Under the pieces are notes generated by a model that was not told where the DNA came from, searched no databases, and was given only the letters and a program-made list of their open reading frames with translations. A DNA stretch of 64,000 bases from Hassallia sp050875635 (GTDB taxonomy: Bacteria; Cyanobacteriota; Cyanobacteriia; Cyanobacteriales; Nostocaceae): contig NZ_JBPAOH010000004.1 of NCBI RefSeq assembly GCF_050875635.1, positions 62,001-126,000 of the forward strand. Reading direction: 5' to 3'. Of this stretch, positions 22,806 to 31,533 are shown piece after piece (positions within the stretch are counted from its first letter, which is position 1; each line of letters opens with the position of its first letter). The position numbers and the translations under genes were made by a program.

Positions 22806-25800
22806 TTAGATGTCTAAATCTGTGAGGTCAAGTTTAGAACCGTAGGTTTCAATGAATTCCCGTCTTGGTGCGACGCGATCGCCCATTAAAATAGTGAAAA
22901 TGCGATCGGCTTCGGCTGCATCCTCAATTTCCACTTGTTTGAAGGTGCGGGTTTCTGGGTTCATTGTTGTTGTCCAGAGTTGTTCTGGCATCATTTCCCC
23001 CAAACCTTTGAACCGTTGGATGGTGTAGTTAGCGTTGTCGGGAAACTCAGCTATGCGCTGTTGCAGTTCGCGATCGCTATAACAGTAGTAATAATTGCGT
23101 CCTCGCTCTACTTTATATAGTGGCGGACAAGCAATATATATGAAACCCTGTTCGATAAGCGATCGCTGATACCGATAAAAGAAAGTTAACAACAGTGTTC
23201 GGATGTGCGCTCCATCTACGTCAGCGTCTGTCATGATGACTATGCGGTGATAACGCAGTTGGGTAGAGTCGAATTCATCACCCTTTACACCCAAACCAAG
23301 CGCTGTAATCAACGATTGAACTTCGTTGTTTTTGTAGATTTTGGCATCGTCGGTTTTCTCGATATTCAGGATTTTACCGCGTAGGGGAAGGATGGCTTGA
23401 GTTCGGCGATCGCGTCCTTGTTTAGCGCTGTTATGCACAAACACACCACTTGCCAAAGCAAAGTTGTGAGAGTTAGGAACTTCGATATCGTAAACATCCA
23501 TTCTTTCTTCCAAGCGTTCGATAGAAACAACGCGATGGTTGTAGTTTTTCACAGCTTCACGCGCTCGACTGCGATTGCCTTGAAAATATCGGTCACAAAA
23601 AGTCTCCCAACGCAGCATAGATTTGTCGCGTGTTCGCTTTCGATAACACTGATAAGCTTCCAAATCCAAACAGCCAAGTTGCAGTTCTACTTCCTTCAAA
23701 GCAGCAATAGTTTTGAAATAGTAGGTTTTCTCTAACGCTTCACGACGTTGCAGGCGAAATTCCCACGTCCATTGTTCCTTAGTTTTTTCTCGACGCCAAT
23801 CTAATAAATCTTTGTCTTCCCATTGTTTTTTCGCTAATTCTGAAAGCACCTTCCGCGCTTGTGGGTTGTTTTCAAAGTACTCCCGCACTCGTTGAGATTG
23901 AGTTAGACGATTTGCTTCATCACTCCAATACTCTTGTTGCGCTCGATTAAGTTGCTCGCTATTTTCTTGCCGATAAGCCTCATTAGTGTCGTAAAATTCC
24001 CGCCATTTAGCAAGCATATAAGCCTTGTAAACTTCATCTTCCCATTGCGCTTTCGCCTGTTCTGAGAGAATTTGCCGCGTTTGTTCTTGCTGCATCCGTT
24101 CGCTCATAAAAGCGCGAAACTCTTCACTTTGATGAATTTGGCGGCTCTTTTCAATTACATCTGGTCGATGTAATGTGTTTTCCAAGTTTTGCCGATGCAG
24201 TTCTAAGTGCGCTTCCGGCGACATTTGCTTGATATTTGTCGGATTGTTGTTCAGTTTTTTGAAATCAACATGATGACGATGACATCTACCTAAAGACTGA
24301 TAAACACCATGCTCAAGGTTATAGAAATCTGCTAATAAATGCGTGTAAATCCATGTATCTTTCAACGGATTCCAAACCATTTCGTAGCCATTCAGCCCAG
24401 TTCCTCGTTCATTTTTCTGGGAAATTTTGCGATGTATGGGCATCAGCGAGTCTTGGGGAGTCAGTAATTCTGCTGCTTTATAAGTACCATCTCGCAACAT
24501 AAAGGGATGATCTGGCGTGCAGATAATTGTTTCGCCGTTGTCCAAGGTCAGTTTCACAACTTCCGTATTTTCCTTAGTCTTTCTGGCATTAATAATCCGT
24601 TCTACACCTATGTTGCCACTCTCCCTAATGGTGTAACAGAAGTTCTCTTTACCTTGTTCTTGCTCGTCTATAATCTCTTTTAGCGTAAGTACACGTCCAT
24701 CAGTAAGTAAAATATTTGTGTATAAAAACAAACAGCCCCCTGCAGAATCGCCTTCGACGATGAAAATCTCCGATTCACCGGGATCTCTGGAGCTACAATC
24801 TGCCAATTTACCGGGTAATGGCGACGATTCCAGCACTGATTTACGGCGGACTAATTCCCGTGCATGACGCGCTGCTTCTGCGGCTTTGAAAGCTTGGATG
24901 GCTTTGTCTAAAACGGCATCGGCAACACCAGGGCGAAATTCTAAGTACTCGGTGAGAACTTCACCGACTAAAGAATCAACAATTCCCCGGACTTCGGTGT
25001 TACCGAGTTTGGTTTTAGTTTGTCCTTCAAATTCCGGTTCGGGGACTTTGACGGAAATTACCGCTGTTAAACCTTCACGGACGTGTTCACCGCTGAGGTT
25101 TGGTTCATTGTCTTTAATCTTATTGCGCTTGCGGGCGATCGCATTCAAGGTGCGTGTCAGAACCGTCTTCAAACCTTCAAGGTGCGTACCACCATCTACC
25201 GTGCGAATATTATTCGCAAATCCTAACAAGTTATCCGTGTAGGCATCTGTACACCATTGCAAAGCCACTTCGACTTGCACGTTGTTACGTTCCCCCTGCA
25301 CAAAGATAATTTCTTCATGCAGTGGCTGCTTATCGCGGTTAATATAGGCGATATACTCTTTGATACCACCTTTGTACTCATAAGTTTCTACTTTAGGTGT
25401 ATCGCTTTTAAGTAATTCTAAACGGTTGTCGGTAAAGGTAATTTTCACACCTGCATTCAGATATGCCAATTCCCGCAGACGACCTGCTAAAGTAATGTAA
25501 TCAAACTCAATACCCGTAGTGAAGATTTGCTCATCTGGCTTGAAGGTGATAGAAGTTCCAGTTCTTGATTCTTTGAACGGCTTCACTTTCATTTCAGTAA
25601 CGGGAATACCGCGTTCAAAGCGTTGGACATGGACTTTTTTATCTCGCCAAACTGTAACTTCAACCATCTCAGATAGAGCGTTGACAACAGAAATACCAAC
25701 TCCGTGCAATCCCCCAGAAACTTTGTAACCACCGCCGCCAAATTTACCTCCAGCGTGGAGTACCGTCATTACCGTTTCTAGTGCTGATTTTCCCGTCTTG

Positions 25801-26048
25801 GAGATAGTATCGGTGGGAATACCGCGACCGTCATCTGTTACCGTCACAGAACCATCGGCATTGATTTCCACCTCCACATGGGTACAGAACCCAGCCAAAG
25901 CCTCATCAACGGAATTGTCCACCACCTCGTAAACTAGATGATGAAGTCCCTTTGGACCAGTGGAACCGATGTACATCCCCGGTCGTTTGCGGACGGGTTC
26001 CAGACCTTCCAGAACTTGAATCTGATCGGCACTGTAACTGCTCGTCAT
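22806..26048 (-). CDS. gyrB: DNA gyrase subunit B precursor with intein
   Basis: GyrB is the ATPase subunit of gyrase. EVVDNSVDEALAG, DDGRGIP and GGLHGVGISVVNALS form the GHKL ATP site. The Toprim motif EGDSAGG ends at residue 438, where a 435-residue intein (439-873) interrupts the protein; the sequence resumes SAKQGRDRRTQAILPLRGKILN. DADVDGAHIRTLLLTFFYR and IQRFKGLGEMMPEQLW are intact downstream. After splicing, the protein would be 645 residues, normal for cyanobacteria. ATG 26048 has AGGAG eight bases upstream. Because the intein sits directly after the catalytic Toprim glutamate loop, splicing must be essential for growth if this is the only gyrB. Confidence 0.96.
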   Translation of the reverse strand: MTSSYSADQIQVLEGLEPVRKRPGMYIGSTGPKGLHHLVYEVVDNSVDEALAGFCTHVEVEINADGSVTVTDDGRGIPTDTISKTGKSALETVMTVLHAGGKFGGGGYKVSGGLHGVGISVVNALSEMVEVTVWRDKKVHVQRFERGIPVTEMKVKPFKESRTGTSITFKPDEQIFTTGIEFDYITLAGRLRELAYLNAGVKITFTDNRLELLKSDTPKVETYEYKGGIKEYIAYINRDKQPLHEEIIFVQGERNNVQVEVALQWCTDAYTDNLLGFANNIRTVDGGTHLEGLKTVLTRTLNAIARKRNKIKDNEPNLSGEHVREGLTAVISVKVPEPEFEGQTKTKLGNTEVRGIVDSLVGEVLTEYLEFRPGVADAVLDKAIQAFKAAEAARHARELVRRKSVLESSPLPGKLADCSSRDPGESEIFIVEGDSAGGCLFLYTNILLTDGRVLTLKEIIDEQEQGKENFCYTIRESGNIGVERIINARKTKENTEVVKLTLDNGETIICTPDHPFMLRDGTYKAAELLTPQDSLMPIHRKISQKNERGTGLNGYEMVWNPLKDTWIYTHLLADFYNLEHGVYQSLGRCHRHHVDFKKLNNNPTNIKQMSPEAHLELHRQNLENTLHRPDVIEKSRQIHQSEEFRAFMSERMQQEQTRQILSEQAKAQWEDEVYKAYMLAKWREFYDTNEAYRQENSEQLNRAQQEYWSDEANRLTQSQRVREYFENNPQARKVLSELAKKQWEDKDLLDWRREKTKEQWTWEFRLQRREALEKTYYFKTIAALKEVELQLGCLDLEAYQCYRKRTRDKSMLRWETFCDRYFQGNRSRAREAVKNYNHRVVSIERLEERMDVYDIEVPNSHNFALASGVFVHNSAKQGRDRRTQAILPLRGKILNIEKTDDAKIYKNNEVQSLITALGLGVKGDEFDSTQLRYHRIVIMTDADVDGAHIRTLLLTFFYRYQRSLIEQGFIYIACPPLYKVERGRNYYYCYSDRELQQRIAEFPDNANYTIQRFKGLGEMMPEQLWTTTMNPETRTFKQVEIEDAAEADRIFTILMGDRVAPRREFIETYGSKLDLTDLDI
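23430..24734 (-). mobile_element. GyrB intein with HNH homing endonuclease
   Basis: The intein begins at Cys439 (CLFLYTNILLTDGRVLTLKEI, block A) and ends at Asn873 in ASGVFVHN before extein Ser874. ETIICTPDHPFML holds the block B histidine, and MDVYDIEVPNSHNFAL is block F. The endonuclease part has an HNH motif, CHRHHVDFKKLNNNPTNI (589-606) with HLELH after it, then repeated FxxxSExAKxQWED-like helices that resemble NUMOD-type DNA-binding repeats. Both splicing ends and the nuclease look intact. The length of 435 residues equals, from memory, that of the Synechocystis GyrB intein at the same site. Confidence 0.93.
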
Positions 26049-26438
26049 GAAATTTCTCCTGATTCGTGGGGGTGAACTCGTTAAAATACAAATAAAGTCA
26101 AATCACTCCAAAATTGTAACACAAAAGGGTTGGAGGCGACTGTAGGGCGATTAGATGATAAATTTATATAGGGGATGTAGCTAGCTTAGTTTACTTTATG
26201 GATTGGCTTTGAGTGCGATTAACATATTATCGGTGTGATGAGCGATCGCGCAGCAACTCTCAAGAGTGAGTATCGCTTGTGCCAAAATTACATTAGCCGA
26301 AAAAGAAGCGAAAAGGCTCCAAAATTCTAGCATAAAAGCCTTGCTAGAGAAGATGAGGGGGAGAGTTCTTGGGATGGGGGAGACAAAAGGGACAACTAAC
26401 AACTAATAACTAACAACTAACCACTAACACTCTTACCA
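26049..26438. other. Intergenic region between gyrB and miaA
   Basis: This 390-bp divergent region has promoters for both genes, a HIP1-containing stretch, and near its right end GACAACTAACAACTAATAAC-type tandem repeats (26391-26430) right before the miaA start. I see no gene and no recognised RNA. The miaA ATG lacks a strong ribosome site. Confidence 0.5.
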
Positions 26439-27344
26439 ATGACCAAATTAATTGTAATTTGTGGAGCGACCGCAACGGGTAAATCGGGGTTAGCGTTATC
26501 TTTAGCGAGAAAGTTAGATTCTGTAATTCTGAGTGCAGATTCCCGTCAAGTGTACCGCGAGTTTGATATTGGCACGGCTAAACCAACAACGGCTGAACAA
26601 AAGTTGGTGTCACACTATTTAATAGATATTTGCGCTCCCACAGACATCATGACCGTAGCAGATTACCAACAGCAAGCACAAGCCTTAATTGCTTCTGTTG
26701 ATCTTCGTCCACTATTGCTAGTTGGTGGTACCGGTTTATATATACGTTCTATTGTACAAGGAATGAAAATTCCCAGAGTTGCACCGCACAAAGAATTGCG
26801 ATCGCATCTCGAATCTTTCGGTCAAATGCAACTCTACATCATGCTGCAACAAGTCGATCCAGTTGCAGCACAAAAAATTCACCCTAACGATCCAGTGCGA
26901 ACCTTAAGAGCATTAGAGGTATTTTATGTCACTGGTCGCCCTATTTCCGAACAGCAAGGAGAGAATCCACCAAATTATCCAATTTTGCAAATTGGTTTAA
27001 ATTGCGATTCTCACTACTTAACCCAGCGTATTGCAAAGCGCACAGAGCAAATGATCGCAAATGGTTTAGTAGCCGAAGTAGAATATCTTTGTCAGAAATA
27101 TGGTGCTGACTTATCTTTGTTAAATACATTAGGATATCAAGAAATAAAAAAATATTTAGCAGGTGAGATATCTTTAGATAAAGCTCAAGAATTAACAATT
27201 TTGCACACGCGACAATTTGCCAAACGCCAACGCACATGGTTTCAGGCATCCCCAAAAATTGAGTGGTTTGATGCAGATAATCCTAATTTATTAGAACAAG
27301 TATGGCAGCGAGTGCAGCTGTTTTTAACGAATTCTCAACAATAA
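26439..27344 (+). CDS. miaA: tRNA dimethylallyltransferase
   Basis: MiaA adds a dimethylallyl group to N6 of adenosine 37 in tRNAs that read UNN codons. LIVICGATATGKSGLALSLARKL is the P-loop, SADSRQVYREFDIGTAKPT the catalytic aspartate and tRNA-binding block, and VADYQQQAQALI and LLVGGTGLYIRSIVQG follow in order. RTLRALEVFYVTGRPIS and TLGYQEIKKYLAGEISLDKA with RQFAKRQRTWF make the tRNA-contacting end. The 301-residue size is typical. It leads a short pair with the SGNH hydrolase 29 bp downstream. Confidence 0.95.
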   Translation: MTKLIVICGATATGKSGLALSLARKLDSVILSADSRQVYREFDIGTAKPTTAEQKLVSHYLIDICAPTDIMTVADYQQQAQALIASVDLRPLLLVGGTGLYIRSIVQGMKIPRVAPHKELRSHLESFGQMQLYIMLQQVDPVAAQKIHPNDPVRTLRALEVFYVTGRPISEQQGENPPNYPILQIGLNCDSHYLTQRIAKRTEQMIANGLVAEVEYLCQKYGADLSLLNTLGYQEIKKYLAGEISLDKAQELTILHTRQFAKRQRTWFQASPKIEWFDADNPNLLEQVWQRVQLFLTNSQQ

Positions 27345-27373
27345 ACTCAATCGGCAATAATTAATTTAAAAAT

Positions 27374-28123
27374 ATGATTAATCAAACTAAAACTTTATTA
27401 TTATTTTCCTGTATTCTCAATCTTTTATTTTTTATAGCTTTCGCTTTATTTATTGCAAAAAAAGGTGGTTTTTCATATTTATTTAATAAAGTTTTGCATA
27501 TTTTTCCAGAAAATAAGAGTAAACATTTTGACTATCCGCCTTACTATTGGCAGAAAAAAAGCCAATTTGAAAAACTACCTAAATCTGAATCGGATATCAT
27601 TATGTTGGGTGATAGTATCACCGATGAAGGTGAATGGACAGAGTTATTAGGATTGAATGTAAAAAATAGGGGTATTTCTGGTGATACCACAGAGAGAATA
27701 TTACATCGTTTAAATACCATATTAAAATCCAAACCAAAACAAATATTCTTAATGATAGGTATTAACGATTTAATCAATGATGGTAAATCGGTAACAGCAA
27801 CTTTAGAACAATATAAAAATATTTTACGTGAATTAAAAGAAAAAACACCAAACACAAAAGTATTTGTGCAAAGTGTCTTACCTGTCAACAATAAAGTTTA
27901 TCTATATTGGCAAGATAATAATAACGTCTTAAAAATTAATTCCGGCTTGAAAAAGTTAGTGAAAGAATTTAATTATGAATATATAGATATATTTTCTCTT
28001 TTATTAGACTCAGAAAACCAATTAGATGCTCAATATACAGTAGATGGGCTACATTTAAATGGTCAGGCATATTTAGTTTGGAAGGCAGCTATTGAAAAAT
28101 ATATGGTTGCGCCTGAACCATAA
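27374..28123 (+). CDS. SGNH/GDSL-family hydrolase with N-terminal membrane anchor
   Basis: This 249-residue protein has one N-terminal hydrophobic segment (LLLFSCILNLLFFIAFALFIA) and then an SGNH esterase domain facing the periplasm. IIMLGDSITDEGEW is block I with the nucleophile serine, NRGISGDTTERIL block II with its glycine, FLMIGINDLINDGKS block III with its asparagine, and VDGLHLNGQAYLVW block V with Asp and His. Relatives act as acylhydrolases on lipids or carbohydrates; the substrate here is unknown. It follows miaA closely and may be cotranscribed. Confidence 0.88.
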   Translation: MINQTKTLLLFSCILNLLFFIAFALFIAKKGGFSYLFNKVLHIFPENKSKHFDYPPYYWQKKSQFEKLPKSESDIIMLGDSITDEGEWTELLGLNVKNRGISGDTTERILHRLNTILKSKPKQIFLMIGINDLINDGKSVTATLEQYKNILRELKEKTPNTKVFVQSVLPVNNKVYLYWQDNNNVLKINSGLKKLVKEFNYEYIDIFSLLLDSENQLDAQYTVDGLHLNGQAYLVWKAAIEKYMVAPEP

Positions 28124-28152
28124 AGAGCTTGTAAACTGCCTTTGTAACGTCT

Positions 28153-28250
28153 CTAAAGGCTATTTGGATCTACGCCCATAGCCCGCAGCTATTCTGCTAG
28201 TAATTGAGCGCGTTCATCACCAGGAACGCAAAACATTTCCATCCTTGTAG
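28153..28250 (-). pseudogene. Decayed 3' end of a Uma2-type gene
   Basis: Reading the minus strand gives ERAQLLAE, a TAG stop, then LRAMGVDPNSL and a stop at 28153-28155. This closely resembles the LAERLRALGVDPDSIA ending of the Uma2 gene at the right edge of the window. The rest of the gene is missing. It lies immediately 3' of the tRNA gene, a place where fragments of inserted DNA often survive. Confidence 0.6.
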
Positions 28251-28267
28251 CACCGTAGATGATTCAG

Positions 28268-28339
28268 TGGGTGACCTGGGACTCGAACCCAGAACCAGCA
28301 GATTAAGAGTCTGATGCTCTACCATTGAGCTAGTCACCC
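28268..28339 (-). tRNA. tRNA-Lys (anticodon CUU)
   Basis: The minus strand folds as a full cloverleaf: acceptor GGGTGAC/GTCACCC, D-stem GCTC/GAGC, anticodon loop CTCTTAA with anticodon CTT, and T-arm CTGGG-TTCGAGT-CCCAG, with discriminator A. The encoded part is 72 nt and carries no CCA. One anticodon-stem pair (position 27 with 43, T with C) is mismatched, which is mild. There is no variable-arm extension. Confidence 0.93.
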
Positions 28340-28434
28340 GCATAGTCTCCTATTATAGCATACTTCTCAAGCATATGCCATCATTTGCGCGGAACATCAA
28401 AATTAATTTGGCGCAGTACTAGGAACGAGTTAGG

Positions 28435-30663
28435 CTAAAATTGGATGGTGAAGGTGGTTTTATTGTCAGCACTCTCTACATCAATTGTGGCTTTTAAATG
28501 TTTGACCATTTTCTTCACTAATGCTAATCCTAATCCAGTTCCACCGTATTTCCAAGGGTCATTTTTGGGAATGCGGTAAAACGGATCGAAGATGCGTGAA
28601 AGTTCATCTGAAGATATCTCAACGCCGGTGTTGCTAACGCTAAGACATACTGTGTCTGCTTTCAAGTAAGCTGAAACTGCGATCGCTTCACCACCAGGTG
28701 TATATTTGCAAGCATTATTTAACAATTCAGTGATAATACGCTCCAAATCTGTGATATCTATTTGTAAGGATGGCAGTTCTTTCGCAATACTTAAACTTAA
28801 TTGTTGCTGCTGGCAGTAAATGCGTTCTCGAAAAGGCTCGACAATAGAAGGAAGCCAGGTTTGTAAGTCAATGGCTATTAAAGTCATTGGCTCAATGTCA
28901 GCTTCCAGGTATGTTAATGTAAGTAGATCGTTAATTAATTTGCTTTCTCGTTCACATTCGTTTTGAAGTATCCCGAACAGTTGCGGAACTAATTCTATTT
29001 CTAATACTCCTTCTTGCTGGAGAACACTTTCTAATGTTTGAGCTGCAAGACTGATGCTGGTTATGGGGGTTCGCAATTCATGAGAAAGGGCTCGCAAAAA
29101 GTCCTTTTTCAGATGTTTGAGTTTTTCTAGTTCTTTAACTTGTGCTTGTGCAGCTTTGTAAAGTCGCGCTTGACAAATGGCGATCGCGCATTCGTTGGCT
29201 ATTTGCTGTACTAGTTGAATTTCAAATTCTGCAAAAGCTTCTTGAGTTTGTCTTGTCAGCCAGAGATTTCCTAAAATCCTTTGCGCGTCGAATATTGGAC
29301 AAGCTAATGTCATTACAGCTTGAGGATTTACACCCACAACTTGGACAAATTGTAAAGGCTCTTTTTGCAACAATTTCTGATAAATTTCTGGAAAGTCTGC
29401 AATCTGTCTGCTTGATTCCTGACAGGGAAATTTACTAGTAGTATATTCATAGGCAATTACCACATTACAACAATTGTTATAAAATTCAATTTGACAAGAA
29501 TCAGCTTTCAGGACTTTTGCTAATTCCTGAGTTACTGTTTGCAAAAGCTGTGTTTCATCTAAACTGTCGCGGATTTTTTCGGTAATTCGGCGCACAACTG
29601 CTTCATAGTTGAAAATTAACTGCATCTGCGAGTTAAACTGTGCTTTGAGATTTTCTATTTGTTGCTGAAGTTCTGTTTGCTGTACGGCAATTCCTAATTG
29701 GGTAGCTATTTGTTTGAGCAAATCAATTTCTGTCTGTTGCCATTGACGTGGCGATCGGCAATGGTGGACAATCAGTAAGCCCCACAAATCCTGCTTTAAT
29801 AAAATCGGCACGACGACGTTGGCTTTTACTTGGAAAGAGGCAAGTAAGTCAATTTGACAAGGATGCAAACCAGCCGCGTAAATATCTTCTAAAACTTGAA
29901 TTCCACCACGTTTGTAACGTTCTATATATTTTTCACGAAAACAGGCATCTTTGATGTTTGTTCCTAGAAGAGAAGTACCAGCAACAACAGTTGATTCGGC
30001 AATTATAATCCCACTCCAATCGACTTGGAAGCGATAAACGATGACGCGATCGCTCTCTAAAAACGAGCGAATTCTCTTTACTGTTTGATTGATAATTATC
30101 TGTAATTCTACACCAGAGTGAATTTGTTCGGCGATCGCATCTTTAAGTTCCTCGCGCTGCGCGTCAATTCCCCCTGCTTCTGCTTGTTTGATAGCGGTAA
30201 TATTCTTACTAGTGCCAATTAATCGATAAATCCGGGAATTACTATTTCGCAATGGTGTTAGCGTTGTTTTCCACCAACTAGGAATTCCCTGGAATTGCAA
30301 GCATTGTTCGTAGCAAATAGTTTTGCTGCATCGCACGCACTCACTATAATGCTGACGCACGTTTGCCGCATCGACTGGGGAGAGAATTTCTTCTGGTGTT
30401 TTCCCTCTCAAATCTTCTAAACGAATACCAGTCCATCTTTCGTGAGTTGGATTTAACCCGACATAGCGAAAATCCCCATTTTCTAAAACATCTACTACAA
30501 AGATTGATGCTTCAACAGAATTATACATGCTTAGTAGAAGCTGCTCGCTAGTACTTTCCTCATGAAGTGCCATCGCACCCGATGGTGATGCTTGTATCAA
30601 CTCTGCGGTTGATTCCAATGGATTAATATTCATGCGATCTTTGTCTAGTTTTGCTTTCTTCAA
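28435..30663 (-). CDS. PAS-GAF-GAF sensor histidine kinase (cyanobacteriochrome-like GAF)
   Basis: Domain order in 742 residues: a PAS domain (about 42-160), a GAF domain (177-325), a second GAF (about 360-500), a HisKA domain with phospho-acceptor His528 in SHELRTP, and a HATPase domain (NNACKYTPGGE, GTGLGLALVKKMV). The first GAF has a DACF motif (Asp239-Cys241-Phe242) and AAGLHPCQIDLLASFQVKANVVVPIL with Cys269, the two cysteine places used by DXCF-type cyanobacteriochromes to hold a bilin. The residue after Cys269 is Gln rather than the usual His, so binding is uncertain. It is soluble, with no transmembrane segment and no response regulator beside it. Confidence 0.88.
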   Translation of the reverse strand: MKKAKLDKDRMNINPLESTAELIQASPSGAMALHEESTSEQLLLSMYNSVEASIFVVDVLENGDFRYVGLNPTHERWTGIRLEDLRGKTPEEILSPVDAANVRQHYSECVRCSKTICYEQCLQFQGIPSWWKTTLTPLRNSNSRIYRLIGTSKNITAIKQAEAGGIDAQREELKDAIAEQIHSGVELQIIINQTVKRIRSFLESDRVIVYRFQVDWSGIIIAESTVVAGTSLLGTNIKDACFREKYIERYKRGGIQVLEDIYAAGLHPCQIDLLASFQVKANVVVPILLKQDLWGLLIVHHCRSPRQWQQTEIDLLKQIATQLGIAVQQTELQQQIENLKAQFNSQMQLIFNYEAVVRRITEKIRDSLDETQLLQTVTQELAKVLKADSCQIEFYNNCCNVVIAYEYTTSKFPCQESSRQIADFPEIYQKLLQKEPLQFVQVVGVNPQAVMTLACPIFDAQRILGNLWLTRQTQEAFAEFEIQLVQQIANECAIAICQARLYKAAQAQVKELEKLKHLKKDFLRALSHELRTPITSISLAAQTLESVLQQEGVLEIELVPQLFGILQNECERESKLINDLLTLTYLEADIEPMTLIAIDLQTWLPSIVEPFRERIYCQQQQLSLSIAKELPSLQIDITDLERIITELLNNACKYTPGGEAIAVSAYLKADTVCLSVSNTGVEISSDELSRIFDPFYRIPKNDPWKYGGTGLGLALVKKMVKHLKATIDVESADNKTTFTIQF

Positions 30664-30952
30664 CTCACAGCGTGTTATATATATAATATTTCGAGAAATT
30701 CTTCACTTCCCGGCAAACAATATATTCGAGCGCGTTGACGAGAGCGATGTTTATATCTTTCTCGACTTTTCGTGCCAAGCTTTGAAGCCTAATTGGTATC
30801 AGTTGAAAAAATCCTGCTTTTTAAAGGCGAAAATGCATTTGCAGGTTCAGCTAAATTTAGGAAATGTTATTTTTAATACTTTTTTCCCATCTTTGCATAC
30901 ACTTAATTATCAATCAATAATATTTTTATAATTCTTTACAATTTATTGAGCT

Positions 30953-31528
30953 TCAGACTTCCCTAAAAATTTTGTCAGCATTGATACCTGTAATAATAGC
31001 AACCAAAAGCCAACTAATAGCTAAACCGACGATTTCGCCTAAAAATACCCGTGAGAGACGGTACAAAAGCATACCAAAGATAGAACCTACAGGTATAGCG
31101 ATCGCCCAACTGAAAGAACTAATAAATATCCATCGCCAAGCCGAGGGAACAGACGGAGAAATCGCCAACCATTGAAAGAATCCGATAACAAAACCGCCAA
31201 TTGCTGCATAAACTGAGCCATAAACGACTCTAAAGGCTAAAAATTGACTCGTAGAGACGATCCAACCCATAGCACCAACACTGATAGCCGTGATGACAAT
31301 CCAACCGAAAACAGTTGATAACACCCACATCTTTGAGAAGATGCGTTGTCTGAGAATCAAGCTTTGAGGAAGTGCGATCGCGCTTGAACCGATAGCAGCT
31401 TGTAAAATTCCCACATCAGCCTTTTCGCCAATTTCAACAAAAAGCAAACTGAGCAGAAAGCCGCTAAAAGTAGTTACAGTCCACAGCAAAGTGAACCCTA
31501 GTTCAGATTTTACAGGTTTTGGTATCAT
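30953..31528 (-). CDS. Polytopic membrane protein of unknown function
   Basis: This 191-residue protein is very hydrophobic, with about five transmembrane segments (LLWTVTTFSGFLLSLLFVEIG, VLSTVFGWIVITAISVGAMGW, YAAIGGFVIGFFQWLAI, IFISSFSWAIAIPVGSIFGML and IVGLAISWLLVAIITGI). GGFVIGFFQWLAI resembles short repeats found in a broad cyanobacterial membrane family. No catalytic motif is visible. It starts only 5 bp from the stop of the GHL10 gene upstream on the same strand, so the two are probably cotranscribed. No function is proposed. Confidence 0.75.
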   Translation of the reverse strand: MIPKPVKSELGFTLLWTVTTFSGFLLSLLFVEIGEKADVGILQAAIGSSAIALPQSLILRQRIFSKMWVLSTVFGWIVITAISVGAMGWIVSTSQFLAFRVVYGSVYAAIGGFVIGFFQWLAISPSVPSAWRWIFISSFSWAIAIPVGSIFGMLLYRLSRVFLGEIVGLAISWLLVAIITGINADKIFREV

Positions 31529-31533
31529 TATTT

